A DNA stretch of 64,000 bases from NCBI RefSeq assembly GCF_949987515.2, contig NC_082695.1:71070466-71134465 (forward strand), written 5' to 3'. A program made the position numbers and the translations under genes. Source of the DNA: Delphinus delphis. Taxonomy: Eukaryota; Chordata; Mammalia; Artiodactyla; Delphinidae. The notes below the pieces were generated by a model. It was not told the DNA's origin and made no database searches. It was given only the letters and a program-made list of their open reading frames with translations. Numbering within the stretch: position 1 is the first letter of the stretch; every line of letters starts with the position of its first letter. Below, piece by piece: positions 47,415-58,995 of the stretch.

Positions 47415-48544
47415 AGGAAAGAGATATCTCCTGGAGGAGCTAGGGATGGCTTTGTATGGACCGCTTCCCATTGTGAGCCTAGGCTGAGGAGTTGCCCCAG
47501 GAATCTGGGATGTGGGACCTTAGGGATGTGAAGTTTTTGCCGTGCACACAGCACTCCTGCTGCACTCCACTCGCTTAGCCGTGTGCGCTGGCAGGAAGTG
47601 CTGCCCGCTGGAAGGAAAGGACACGGAACCATGCAACCATAAGGTTTTCACATTGGCTCGTCCCTCTGGGCAACTCTCTCTGGTGCACACAAAGGTAAGC
47701 TGATGCCCTCCTGGAGCTGTAGTATGTGTTACAAAGAAGAGAGATCCAAAAGTCTACCTTCTCAGGGAGAAGAAAAATCAAAAGCCAGCTAACTCTTTAT
47801 GTGAATTTTTCATCTAAAAGTCAGAGAGAATCCAGGTACCTGAACCTGAAACCAGATAGAGCATAAAGGCTTGAAATTGTGGGTAGAAGGCAGAAGGTAT
47901 AAATTCCCTGAACTGATCGTTGAGCTGCAATGGATACAGGTGACCTAGTTAGTGGGTGGCATGCGGGGTGTCACAGAGCCAGCCTGATGGGGACAGGTGA
48001 TACTTGCAGGGATACTTCTGCAAAGACTCCAGGGGATGGGAGGCCATGGAGTGATGAGATGACAACAAGACTTCTGGAACAGCTGGGAGGTAGAGATAGA
48101 AAATGAGGGTCAGGGGCTCAGGAGCAAAGATGCAAGGGAGAGGAAGGCCAGCTCTTGAAACAATGCCCACAGTGTTGCTTAGTGTCTCTCCGATAATTAC
48201 CAGGATAACGATTTCCTCTTAGATGGACATACTGCTGTGCTTATGTACTTCCTTAACTTAAATAATTGAATCTGTGCAACAAATCAGTTTCTCTTTTTGT
48301 TTTGGTTGTTGCAAAGCTCTAGGCTCTGTTGTAGACAGACCACAACTTGGTTCACCACATTTTATTACTAGGATCTTGTGTTACTGCCATTGACTTAATG
48401 TAATTCCAAATCATCCATTGTCCTGTGTGTTAAAGCACCATAAATCCCTTTAAAAAAGTAGTCAAGATATGAGTGGTACATAGCAATAACATGCAGTAGA
48501 GTCTTCTATGTAACAACCAAATGGTAAATGTTTCTTGAACACCT
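47415..48544. other. Unassigned DNA
   Basis: No gene or nameable repeat. Relatively GC-rich at 47.45-47.7 kb with overlapping minus-strand frames of 68-73 codons and no known domain. Confidence 0.4.
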
Positions 48545-48562
48545 CTGAGAGTTGACTTTTTT

Positions 48563-48881
48563 TTTTTTTAAATACTTTGCTTTGTAAACAAGTTGGCCTA
48601 TTTTATTAATTTATTTATTTTTGCTGTGTTGGGTTTTCGTTTCTGTGCAAGGGCTTTCTCTAGTTGTGGCAAGCGGGGGCCACTCTTCATCGCGATGCGC
48701 GGGCCTCTCAATGTCGTGGCCTCTCTTGTTGCGGAGCACAGGTTCCAGACGCGCAGGCTCAGCAGTTGTGGCTCACGGGCTTAGTTGCTCCACTGCATGT
48801 GGGATCTTCCTAGACCAGGGCTCGAACCCGTGTCCCCTGCATTAGCAGGCAGATTCTCAACCACTTTGCCACCAGGGAAGC
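48563..48881 (-). mobile_element. Long-form CHR-2-type SINE
   Basis: Plus-strand view: T-run, an A/T-rich segment, GCTGTGTTGGGTTTTCG, body, head ending TTTGCCACCAGGGAAGC. Perfect 18-bp duplication CTGAGAGTTGACTTTTTT at 48545-48562 and 48882-48899. The extra 3' body is present. Confidence 0.95.
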
Positions 48882-48904
48882 CTGAGAGTTGACTTTTTTA
48901 TTCG

Positions 48905-48965
48905 GAGAGTCAAAACACAAGATTTACCAACAAGGACCTCTGTATAGCACAAGGAACTAAACTAT

Positions 48966-49015
<50 letters not shown>

Positions 49016-49095
49016 GGAATCACTGTGCTGTATACCTGAAACATATACGATATTGTAAATCAACTATACTTCAATTAAATAAAAGCACAAAATTT
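48905..49095 (+). mobile_element. Artiodactyl-type L1 3' end
   Basis: GACCTCTGTATAGCACAAGG AACTAAACTATAC, then a TA repeat, then ATCACTGTGCTGTATACCTG and GTAAATCAACTATACTTCAA match the L1 3' UTR end of cetartiodactyls. It is 5'-truncated and non-coding. Confidence 0.85.
48970..49011. repeat. (TA)21 microsatellite inside an L1 3' UTR
   Basis: Pure TA for about 42 bp. It sits where this L1 3' UTR usually carries a TA stretch, and has probably grown from it. Confidence 0.97.
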
Positions 49096-49547
49096 AGTTT
49101 CAACACTCTATTGTTAGCTTGTAATCTATCTGAGAACATAAGTCCTGTGCAGATTAATAACATGATAAGTAATAGTACAAGGCATTCTATGCAGGGTTAA
49201 CAGTTGATATTTTCCCCACTACAGGGGTACGTGCAATTAAAATAGTTTAGTACTTCTTCTTTGGGTGGTATATAATTAGTGCTCTAAGCTTCGTAAATTC
49301 TCCACCTGCTACTCAGATCCCTTCAAACCAACCTTCCCTTAGGACACCCACTCCCTTGCCTGACAGTCCAGCAACTGAGGAGTTAACACTGGGCACAGCA
49401 GTGATCTCTGCTCCCTCTGGGATCAGGGCAGCTCTTTGCTCTGATGGGATGGTGCCCATGCCCTGACTTTTATTAACTATTTGAAGATCACCCTTGAGTT
49501 TGTATTAGGTGCTAAATCACCTGTTTTAGCATTATTATTGCTATAAA

Positions 49548-49735
49548 TAATCATGGCTACTGTTAGTTATTCACGTACTGTGTTCCAATTTAACATTTAT
49601 AATTACCCATTGAGGGAGTCGTTATTAGTCCTGTTTTACAAATGAGGCAACAGGCTCAGGGAGTACAAATAACTCAAGCCAGGGAAAGCACTGGGGAAGC
49701 AGGGGCGCCAATTTTCCAACCTGGGTCAGATTCCA
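49548..49735 (-). mobile_element. MIR SINE
   Basis: CGTACTGTGTTCCAATTTAA, CTGTTTTACAAATGAGGCAA CAGGCTCAGGGAG and CCAACCTGGGTCAGATTCCA follow the reverse complement of MIR. Confidence 0.75.
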
Positions 49736-50251
49736 CGTTTGGAAAAGCTTTGTCATCCTGTGTGGGATGGTCAGAGAAGTAGCGTGGAGGGAGGAGGGGG
49801 CTTAGAGGGTTTGGCTCAGCAATGGAGGGGGAGCGAAGGGATATGTCAGGTGAGTGGGTGAACCTTGCTTACACACTCTTCCCATGTTCTTCTGGATCCT
49901 TTCATTTTCAGACACTCCCTAACCTAATCATAAATAAGAACTCTGTAAGTTGCATCTACTTTTTAAAAATTTTTTATGTCACTAATACACTTCATAGAAG
50001 TTCAACCACCGCAGAGTAAATTGGGGCTTCTTGACGCCACAAGGCACCATCTGGTTTATAAAATAACAGTGTATGTATGCCCTCTGGATTATTTTCCCCT
50101 AGGAAGTTCCTCCTTATCTGCTGCCAGGCTGCTAACTTATGGATAATTTTCATACTTTCTATTCTAATTGTTTTGTGCTGTGGTTTTTCGGTTTAGTTTA
50201 TTTAGTTTATGAAGGAAAAGAAAAACCTCTTCAAAAATATACACAGGTTTA

Positions 50252-50587
50252 TTCTGTCATACAGAGTGAACTATGAAAGAGAAAAGCAAATATCTTATAT
50301 TAACGCATATATGTGGAATCTAGAAAAATGGTACAGATGAACCAGTTTGCAAGGCAGAAATAGAGACGCAGATGTAGAGAACAAACGTATGGACACCAAG
50401 GGGGGAAAGCGGGGGAATGGGGGGGTGGGATGAATTGGGAGATTGGGATTGACATGTATACATTAATATGTATAAAATGGATGACTAATAAGAACCTGCT
50501 GGATAGCACAGGGAGCTCCACTTCACTGTACAGTAGAAACTAACACAACATCGTAAAACAACTATACCCCAATTTAAAAATATATAT
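50252..50587 (+). mobile_element. 5'-truncated artiodactyl-type L1
   Basis: CATATATGTGGAATCTAGAA, ATGGACACCAAGGGGGGAAA, CTGGATAGCACAGGGAGCTC and TCGTAAAACAACTATACCCC are the 3' UTR of a cetartiodactyl L1. A perfect 15-bp duplication ATATACACAGGTTTA at 50237-50251 and 50588-50602 defines the insertion. It contains no coding sequence. Confidence 0.95.
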
Positions 50588-50602
50588 ATATACACAGGTT
50601 TA

Positions 50603-53404
50603 GTCTAGCAATAAAAATAAAAAACTTTCTCAGACTTCAAGGGCAGGAACAAGTCAATACTTCACAGCTAAGGGAAGATGTGAGCAATTCTGAGAACGAT
50701 TTAACGTGGATTAATCGGACACCCATTGTGGAGGCGAAGAGAAGATTTGAAACAGAAGGAAGAATCAAAGAGAAAAGAGAGGCTCTTTTTGGTGATTGTT
50801 CCCTATTCTTGTTTTTAGTTCTCTGCTCTCCTGAAAGAAGTGATGAGCGTGCAGTTTGAGCTTTAGGTGTAATGTCAAGGCTGGGAAGACTTTGAGGATG
50901 AGTAGGAGAGGTGGGGTCATAGATGCTACAATTTCAAAATAAGAATTCATCAACGGAAAATAACCTTTAAAAACTGTATAAAAATTTTAAAAGTGAAAAA
51001 AAAATTCATCAATTAAAGCAGAGATTAAAAAGGTCTTCACCAGTGGTACCCAACTCTGTGGTTTCATAAAGGTCTCTGGAAATTCTGAATAAACTCTCCC
51101 ACCACAACACCCAGAGCTCACCCCAGCACTCAGTCACTGGTCAGTCTGATGCCTTATGAAAATGTTATTGTGCTCTATTCACTCACCACCTTTGGTGGCC
51201 ACAGTTGGTTTTCTTTCTCACTCCGATACGAAAAATCCCAAAGCTCTTGCATCCTCCGTCTGTCATTGCCACCCACCAGGCCTTATGTCAGTCCAGAGTC
51301 CCAAACATCATTAAAGGGGAGGAAACGTATAATCCGGTCTAGATTGGCTGTGGCTCCCTGGCCTGGGCTGGTTCAGGCAGCTTTTGGCTTAGACACCCTG
51401 TCTTCCAAACACAATCTGTTTTCAAGATTCCTGGGCAACTTCAGGTCCAGGAGAGAGTTTTGTCTTAGCTTAACCAAACTCAGTCTCCTCTGTGTTCCCC
51501 TCTGCTGAGACAGTAGGACCCATTTACCCAGACTCAGTTTTTGGCCCATGTGACTTAGCTGTGTTCTTGGCTTCAGAAGAATCTCTTGGCCTTTCCTGGC
51601 TTGGTGGTGTTTTCTTTCTTTTGTAACTTTGCTCTGCCAGTGGGTTAAGCATGACTCCATTTCTACAACATTCTAGAGGAGTTTGGAAATGGAAAACTAC
51701 AGAAGATGCTGATTGGCCACATTTAAAGGAGACAGGGCTTTTAATAGGACAGAGTCAGAAGCTCCAGTATACGGACCAAAACCTTACCTTTTCAGACCCC
51801 AGAGCACCAGATTCTACTAGTGTGGATCCTGCAACTTGCATAGTGCCAGAAAGTGCTAAAAAAAAAAATGCAGAACGGTTTTTGAAGCGCTCTGAACATA
51901 TATATATTTTTTTATCTAAATGAGTATAGTGTTGCCCCATTTTGTGTTTGTGTGTGTTTTCATCCTATGTGAAGTACCTGACACCTTATTCTCTAGTTCT
52001 AAAAAGTAGAATTTTAAAAAGTAGAACACAGTTTTCTTTCTCAGTGTCTTTGGATACACTTTTAATGTCTCCTTGGATCATCCTAAGAACATCCTTTTCT
52101 GGCTCTTCTGCAACACAAGGATGCCCTCAGAGGCACGAGGATGCCCTCAGAGGATGTTAGAGCCCCATTTGCCCCCCACTCTAAAATGACCCCAAGATGC
52201 TGTTCTTTCCTAATGCTCCTGTGGCGTCTCTCACCAGCATCTCTGGCAGGTCTCATGGTAAGGGCAGCTCCATCTTTAACCTTAGAAAACTTGTTTTCCT
52301 TATAAGTTCTTTCCTCTGCCCCCAAACCCTGTCATTTTCAGGATGATGGCTCTGTTCAGAAAGACTGAGGTTTTCAGGAATCAGACCTTCAAACAAGCAG
52401 GGATTTCTAGTATTATCTCTCTGGATTCCAAAAACAATGTTAGAATAGTGTTCTAAAGTAATAGAGTAAATAAGTGATGACAATTTGATTCAAACCCCAG
52501 TAAGCTGGACCTCAACTTCCCTGGTCTTAACCACTTACACAGAAGCCGAGATCAAACACAGGAGTTTTATTTTTGAAATATATATTTAAAATAAAATCTA
52601 TTTAAAAATTTAAAATATATTTTTTACATTTATGTTACTTTTTAAAAATATTTTTGGAAAAAATGTTAATGATTAATCTTAGGAGAAAGAAACCGGCAGC
52701 TTTTTATCAGAGTCTCAGTAATGACTTAATCAATCAGAAACCACTGGTCTAAGTGGACTTATCAGAACTCTAGTCCAGGGAAAGCAAATTAGATTCAGTT
52801 CCCCTACGTGGCCCCTCTGATCTGTGGAGTGACGTGGTTTGGAGTGCTGTGTTGAGACAGATTCTGAGGTATTACTGGATCAGCAGAAAAAAACATGCAT
52901 AGAAATATCTGCTGTGACCTCATTTGGATAATGATTTGAACAGCCTATTTTAAAAAATCATGAGACATCAGGGAAATCTGCATGCTGAACCTTTAATGAT
53001 ATTAGGGAATTATTAACGCTTTAGATGTGATCATGGTGGTGTGATTACGTTTTGTGATTGTTTCTTTCAAATATACATTCTAAAATATTTACAGATGAAA
53101 TACTACTACGTCGGTGATTTGTTTCAAAATGAGGGAGGGGATGGGATATGGTGCTGGCTAGGGAGTAGGTGGAGGAATAGAGAAAACCAGATTGACCTTG
53201 AGTTGATCGTTGTCGAGGAATCATTAAAATATTCCATCTTGCATAAATTTTTCCATAATACAAAATGTCCTTTTTTAAAAAGGCAAATCCAAAATGTTTT
53301 TAAAGGAAAGTAAAAGAGATACCTACCATGGATATGGTGAGTGGGGTAAATTGGAAGTTTGGTGGATGGGGAGGTAAGGTCTCTGTATATGAAGAGTGAG
53401 CTCT
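50603..53404. other. Unassigned 2.8-kb stretch
   Basis: No supported gene. A frame at 51149-51508 (119 codons) has an overlapping 95-codon frame opposite it and no known domain. 52.56-52.66 kb is almost wholly A/T. Confidence 0.4.
52118..52153 (+). repeat. 20-bp direct duplication
   Basis: AGGATGCCCTCAGAGGCACG at 52118-52137 is followed at once by AGGATGCCCTCAGAGG at 52138-52153, a tandem duplication of 1.8 units. Confidence 0.95.
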
Positions 53405-53545
53405 GTGCTAATCTCATCAGAGTATTCTATAAATGAGGAAACAGATTCAAAGAGGAAAGTGTCTTGCTCAAAATCACATTGCTAGAGAATAGAAGAATTA
53501 GTTAATGTCCAGGACCCTAAACCTAACAGCCTCTCTACTACAACC
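53405..53545 (-). mobile_element. MIR fragment
   Basis: TATAAATGAGGAAACAGATT CAAAGAGG, TTGCTCAAAATCACATTGCT and CCTCTCTACTACAACCACCC follow the reverse complement of MIR. Confidence 0.72.
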
Positions 53546-53724
53546 ACCCCACACCATGGGTATGATGGCTTAATGTCAGAGCATAAAACATATTAAAATA
53601 TCTTTCCTGCCCCTCTGGGTCCAAAGTGTCCTGAAGAATTGTGCAAACTATTCAATGTCAACTAATCAGAAAGGGCTTTTTAGAGAGATTTAGTTTAATT
53701 GTATTTTAATTGTAGTTTTATAAA

Positions 53725-54030
53725 TTGTAACTTCTAGAATGACTATAGGTTCATGTGCAATTGTAAAAAACAATACAGAGAGATCCTACGTGCTTTTACT
53801 CAGTTTCAGTGGTGACACCTTACAGAACTAGAGTAGAATGCCACAGCCAGGAAATTAGCATTGATACAACCCACCAATCTTATTTGGATTTCCCTGGTTC
53901 TACATGCACTGGTGTGTGTGTGTATTTAGTTCTATGCCATTTTATTGCATGTGTAGATTCCTGTAGTCAACACCTTAGTCAAGATACACAAGAGTTCCAT
54001 CACCACAAAGACCCTTACAAAGGGGTGATT
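53725..54030 (-). mobile_element. Old L1-type fragment
   Basis: TATAGGTTCATGTGCAATTG, ATACAGAGAGATCCTACGTG, CACCAATCTTATTTGGATTT CCC and GAGTTCCATCACCACAAAGA match a well-known old L1 3' region seen in minus orientation. Orientation and subfamily are less certain than the identity. Confidence 0.6.
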
Positions 54031-54309
54031 TTTTAATACATCACTATCACTGGGCGTGAAATTCAAAACCAAAGAAATTATTGCCAACCCATAAACACTT
54101 TATTTTCTACTTGGATAGGGACTTGAGTAACCAAGAGAATGAGGCTAACCAAATGTGCAATATGAGTAAAAGAAGATGGAAGAAAATTGGTCCAGGTAAA
54201 TAAATGGATCCCATTCAAAAAAGTCAAGAATATTTTTGAGACTATTTTATAAAGCTGTATGTAATAAAAACTCCAATTTTCACACATTCAAATAACCAGA
54301 TTTGTCATT

Positions 54310-54475
54310 TTTTCTCCTTTAGCAAATGACTGAACTTCTCTCAGATAGAGTTTTTCATCTGTAAAATGTGCATAATTATACCTATTTATGGGGCAACTTG
54401 TGAAGATGAAATAATATATAAGAAAGCACTTTAAAAATGGTAAAGTACTACTACTATCAAAAGTATTGTGATGAT
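54310..54475 (+). mobile_element. MIR SINE (core and 3' part)
   Basis: GCAAATGACTGAACTTCTCT, TTTTTCATCTGTAAAATGTG CATAATTATACC and GTGAAGATGAAATAATATAT follow MIR. Confidence 0.8.
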
Positions 54476-55169
54476 TTTCATGAAGATAACACAAATGATA
54501 AATAATTAGGCTGACATCAAACATTTATTTTTTAAAAGGATCTTCCAGGATATACCATATGCTCAATACTAGTTTATCCAGTGTACCATACATCTTAATC
54601 CTATAGGTCTATTAAAAGGTCACTGATACTCTGTATGATAATTCAGGGAGGCTGAAAAATTCTGAAGCATCAGTATCTCACCGGAGGAGAGCCCACTGAG
54701 AGTATTCAAACTTTCGGAGACAGAAAGGATTTTAATCTAATTGATAAATATATTGGCACGCAAAAATGTCAAAGGACTTTTGGATCTGTATTGACATTTT
54801 ATTCAGTTCTAAATCTTTGACATAGTCTCTTGGACATACAGTAATTGTGAGTTTTCACTTTAATATTTGATTAACCAGGACACTGGATTCCTTAAGAAAT
54901 TGGTACCCTGGAGAGGTAGCAGCATGGCAAAGTGTGGATGGATTGAGACCATGAACCAAAAGCTATGAGCCCAGAACAGGCCCTGCTACTAAAGGTAATA
55001 CTTCACCTCTTCAAGTCTTATGAGGAACTAAAGGGGTTAACCCACCAAATTTCTTTGAGGTTTACAGTCCTTTGTTTCCATTAAGTGTTTAAGCTCTTCT
55101 CTGCTGATACTACCTGTCTTCATCAGCTCCCAGGAAAGTGGAAACACTAAATCAAGCACACTCCTTGGT
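54476..55169. other. Unassigned DNA
   Basis: No gene or nameable repeat recognised. Confidence 0.4.
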
Positions 55170-55186
55170 CATGCAGGTCCACTTTT

Positions 55187-55400
55187 TTTGTTGTTGTTGT
55201 TGTTTTTTGCGGTACGCGGGCCTCTCACTGCTGTGGCCTCTCCCGTTGTGGAGCACAGGCTCCGGACGCGCAGGCTCAGCAGCCATGGCTCACGGGCCCA
55301 GCCGCTCCGCGGCATGTGGGATCTTCCCAGACTGGGGCACGAACCCGTGTCCCCTGCATCGGCAGGTGGACTCTCAACCACTGCGCCACCAGGGAAGCCC
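55187..55400 (-). mobile_element. Short-form CHR-2-type SINE (young)
   Basis: Plus-strand view: T-run with a TTG/TTGTTG pattern, GCGGTACGCGGGCC, head ending GCGCCACCAGGGAAGCCC. Perfect 17-bp duplication CATGCAGGTCCACTTTT at 55170-55186 and 55401-55417. CpG-rich and short form. Confidence 0.96.
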
Positions 55401-55417
55401 CATGCAGGTCCACTTTT

Positions 55418-55659
55418 AAGGCAATTTATTAGTTATGCAAATTATTTTTATTTCTACCAGGTAATGGAGTTTCAGTTTTTAAAACAACTATTATGGAATC
55501 TTCTCTTTTCAAATACTGCCCCCGAGCCCTGCCACCTCCCCAAACAGAAACCACCCTGGAAGGAGCAGATCTTAGTGAAATTTTAGAGGCAGTGGCCTTG
55601 CCTGATAGGCTCTATTTAAACACCACTTCTAGAGTTAAATGCCAAATCCTCTGTTCAAT
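55418..55659. other. Unassigned DNA
   Basis: No gene or repeat recognised. Confidence 0.4.
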
Positions 55660-55930
55660 GCACTGCTTCATTAGTTATTAATGAGGCAACATATTTGTTC
55701 AAAATTTATGATTGTTGATTTGCTCCCATCACTGTATGAAATATTAACGTAGCATTTGTACTTGCAACCATTTGCAGACATTAGATTGTGTATTTGCATA
55801 TTCATGAACACTCATAAATGTTTAAGGAGACAGCACAGAAAGCATGGGAGCTGTCAGCCAGCCAGTAAAAAGGCATATTTACAGCGTTAATAAGTATTTG
55901 AGTTTATAGGCCAAAACGATGAGTAACAAA
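55660..55930. promoter_or_regulatory. Possible conserved non-coding/enhancer block
   Basis: Repeat-free AT-rich sequence with an inverted homeodomain-like pair TCATTA (55668-55673) and TAATGA (55679-55684) and a perfect POU octamer ATTTGCAT at 55792-55799, directly followed by ATTCATGAACACTCATAAAT. This clustering resembles developmental enhancers. No conservation data, so inference only. Confidence 0.3.
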
Positions 55931-56504
55931 TTAAGTGAATTTCTGGTTTGCCTATTGCAGAGAACTAGGGATTTTGCCTTTTTTTTTAAAGCTTTGTAAA
56001 CTTAAAATTCATTTCATAGATGCTGAATAAATGCTTATTGTTTAGTCACCAAATGTATGGCTTTGCTGCAAAGAAATTCCTAAGTGTGTTAGACTTTTAG
56101 AAATTTCATTTTCATCCTTGCTGATTCATAGTTCCTCTGCCTTGGGCTTCCCTTATATCAATGTAATGTGGAAAAGCAAATGTGTCATATAGTGAGCCAT
56201 AATTATTTCCTATTTTAGTTCTATTGAGGAACCTGGGCAAATATATGGTCCCGTGTTACAGCACTAGCCAATGTACTTGACTTAGTCTATCAACCTATAA
56301 AAACTTGGGCCTAGAGGTTAAAGGGTGCATGGAGCATTAATGGACAATGAGAGAGAGAGGCATAAAGCATCTAACTAACAAACACCTGACTTACAAATAA
56401 TCTATATATACAAATGGTCTCTAACATCCCATCAAACCCACTCTATTACAGGGAACTTTACCCCTTGCATGGTGAAAAACCAAGGAACTTTTGGAAGTGT
56501 TATG
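55931..56504. other. Unassigned AT-rich DNA
   Basis: No gene or nameable repeat recognised. Confidence 0.4.
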
Positions 56505-56695
56505 GGTCAATAATGGGGAAAGTGTTAAATTGGAACCCTACCTCATGCCATACATAAAAAATCAATTCCAGATACATTAACATAACTGGAGATTGAAGGA
56601 ACAGCTGTAAAGTTTATGTTACATAAAACCAATACAGAAAAATGTCTTCATGACCTCAGGGCAGGGAAGAAAGAATCAACCCACCTTATGGACAG
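56505..56695 (+). mobile_element. L1 ORF2 C-terminal relic
   Basis: TGGAACCCTACCTCATGCCA TACATAAAAAATCAATTCCA and CTTCATGACCTCAGGGCAGG correspond to the part of L1 ORF2 downstream of the reverse transcriptase domain. No open frame is kept. Confidence 0.72.
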
Positions 56696-57672
56696 TATTG
56701 CCACCTGGGCCACATCACTGTTAAATGTCTCAAATATCATCTCTGGGTAAATGGATGTGTAAGGTAGCTCACCATATCCTCGTACCAGCAAAAGAAGGGG
56801 GTCATGGTGGGTCATAGCTGGCCTCTGTGTAATGGCCTAATTGTTCTACTGGTCACTGCTTGCCCTGCGGGCATCTGCTACTGAAATCTGCAACTGGTGA
56901 TTTGGGGTCTTTTCCTTCTTGGCTCAGCAAGGACATGATGCCTACTCGGGTCACCCAGTCCCAGCTCAACTTTTGCTCATACTATTTAACTCTGACATCT
57001 GAAAGTGATTTCCATTTGATGTTTAGCCTGGGTAACCTCCTCAGCAGGCCAAGGCAACAGGGCCAGTTTACCATCATTGCAGTGATTCCCAGTAATCTTA
57101 CCTTCCTGAAGTACCACCACCTTCCTTCTGTGTTTCTCCATAGAGCAAGTTGGAACTTCTAGGTATTTTGGAAAGCATAGGAAACTAAGTAGGATAGGAG
57201 ACCTGGTTCAACTTGTCCCCCTCTTAATCATGACATAACAGCAATTTTATTCTGATTCATAGATTGGTGTAGAGAGGGTAGGAGATTACTGTATGAAACG
57301 GTGTTCTTTCAGGATATCACATAACAAACAGGGGGAAACTCTTTGTACTTTCAGAATTTTTGTGATTTCCACTGAGGTGGGAAGTTAACATAGAAGGTGA
57401 GTCTGGTGTGTTTGTCTCTGATCTCTTCTTTGCATCTCTTTGTCTCCCTTCCCTTCCCCACAATCATCTTGGGCTAACAGAGATATTTTTCCTCCCCACT
57501 CTGTGCAGCAATAACTTCCCCTACATCATGTTGTCTCTTTCCAGAAACAAATTTACTCTGCTCCTTTCGCTGGGGCCATGATGGCAGAAAGCCTACAGAG
57601 AAAAGCACATTGACTTTCTGAGAAGGGAATAGAATCTAACCTTCCATACACACAGCCTTTGATGGGTCAGAG

Positions 57673-57676
<4 letters not shown>
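56696..57676. other. Unassigned DNA
   Basis: A 100-codon frame at 56860-57162 has no recognisable domain. No nameable repeat. Confidence 0.4.

Positions 57677-57710
<34 letters not shown>
57677..57710. repeat. (CA)n microsatellite
   Basis: About 34 bp of CA with one CG near the left end. Confidence 0.97.
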
Positions 57711-57713
<3 letters not shown>

Positions 57714-57754
57714 CACACTCACAAACACATATTTTAACTTCCACTGATCAGGAG

Positions 57755-58995
57755 AAATTCATTTATTAATTCAACATGTATTTGTTGTGACTCCCATATA
57801 GGTACAGGGATGTAGAAAACAGAGAAAGCTCTTCTTTAAATGAATTATATTTTCAATTTCCAGGAAAGAAATAAGGAATAAACAAAACAATCAAACAAAT
57901 AAATAATCTATCAGGTTATTATAAAATGCTAAGGGAAAAATAAAGTAGGGTAAGAGTATAGAGACTGATGGATTGATGGAAAGGATGCTTTATTGGCTAT
58001 GATGACCAAGGAAGTCCTCTCTTAAAAGATGACTTTCAAGCCGGGACCAGAATAAACAGAAGGAATAAGCCATGTGGACATCTGGTGAAAGATCACTGGA
58101 GGCAGAGGAAATAGCAGGTCAAAGGCCCTGAGGCCAGAGCATGCTGGGCACAGTTCAGCATTACTAAGGAGGCCACTGTAGTGAGAGAGGAAGAGGAGAG
58201 GTGGATGAGGTCCGGGAGATGGTGGCAGGAAAAATCATAAGCTTAGAACACAAATTCAGATTTTATTCTTCATGGTTAGAGAAGCTATTGCAAAATTTCT
58301 AGCAGAAGAGTGATATGATCTCACTCTGGCTGCTACGTTGGGAATGGACTCTACAGGGCAAGCGTGAAAGCTGGGAGACCAACTCAAAGGCTCCTGCAAT
58401 AATCCAGGTGAAAGTGACTCAGACCAAAGAACTGACTACAGACGTGAGGAGAAATTGTTGCATTCTGCAGATATTTTGAGGATAAAGCCAGGGGGATTTG
58501 GATATAGAGTGTGAAACAAACAAACAAAAAAGAATCAAAATGATTCCAAGGTCTGGGACCTGAGGAACTTGAATAATGTTGAGATGAGGAAGACAATGAG
58601 AGAAGTAGTTTGGAGCTGGGGATCAGAGTTCAGTTTTGGACACGTTTGGGATACATATCTTAACCAGAGAGAGATGTTAAATAGGCGACTGGATATGTGA
58701 GTCTGAAGTTAATAGCGTAAGTCAAGGATGGAGCTAAAATATGAGAGTCATTGGCATAGAGGAGAGATATGAAGCCATTGTACCGGATGAGATCACCTAG
58801 GGTGGAATTTTAGACAGAAGAGAAAATAGAGGTGAGCATTAATCCCTATAACACTCTAATATTTAGAGGTCATGGGTCTGAGAATAATCTAGAAAAAGAA
58901 GGCAAATCAGTCATTGGGGCAAGAGGAAAATGAGAAGAACATTGAAATAAAGAAAGTGTTTCAAGGAGCAAGGGTAGCTGGTGGGTGGAAGTGGG
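57755..58995 (+). repeat. Ancient 1.2-kb repeat, near full length (copy C)
   Basis: Ordered landmarks: TATTAATTCAACATGTATTT, AAAATGCTAAGGGAAAAATA AAG, GATGACCAAGGAAGTCCTCT, CAAAGGCCCTGAGGCCAGAG, CTCACTCTGGCTGCTACGTT GGGAATGGACT, AATAATCCAGGTGAAAGTGA, TTTTGGACACGTTTGGGATA and GAGTCATTGGCATAGAGGAG. This matches a well-spread mammalian repeat pattern that I know but cannot name. No ORF. Confidence 0.65.
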
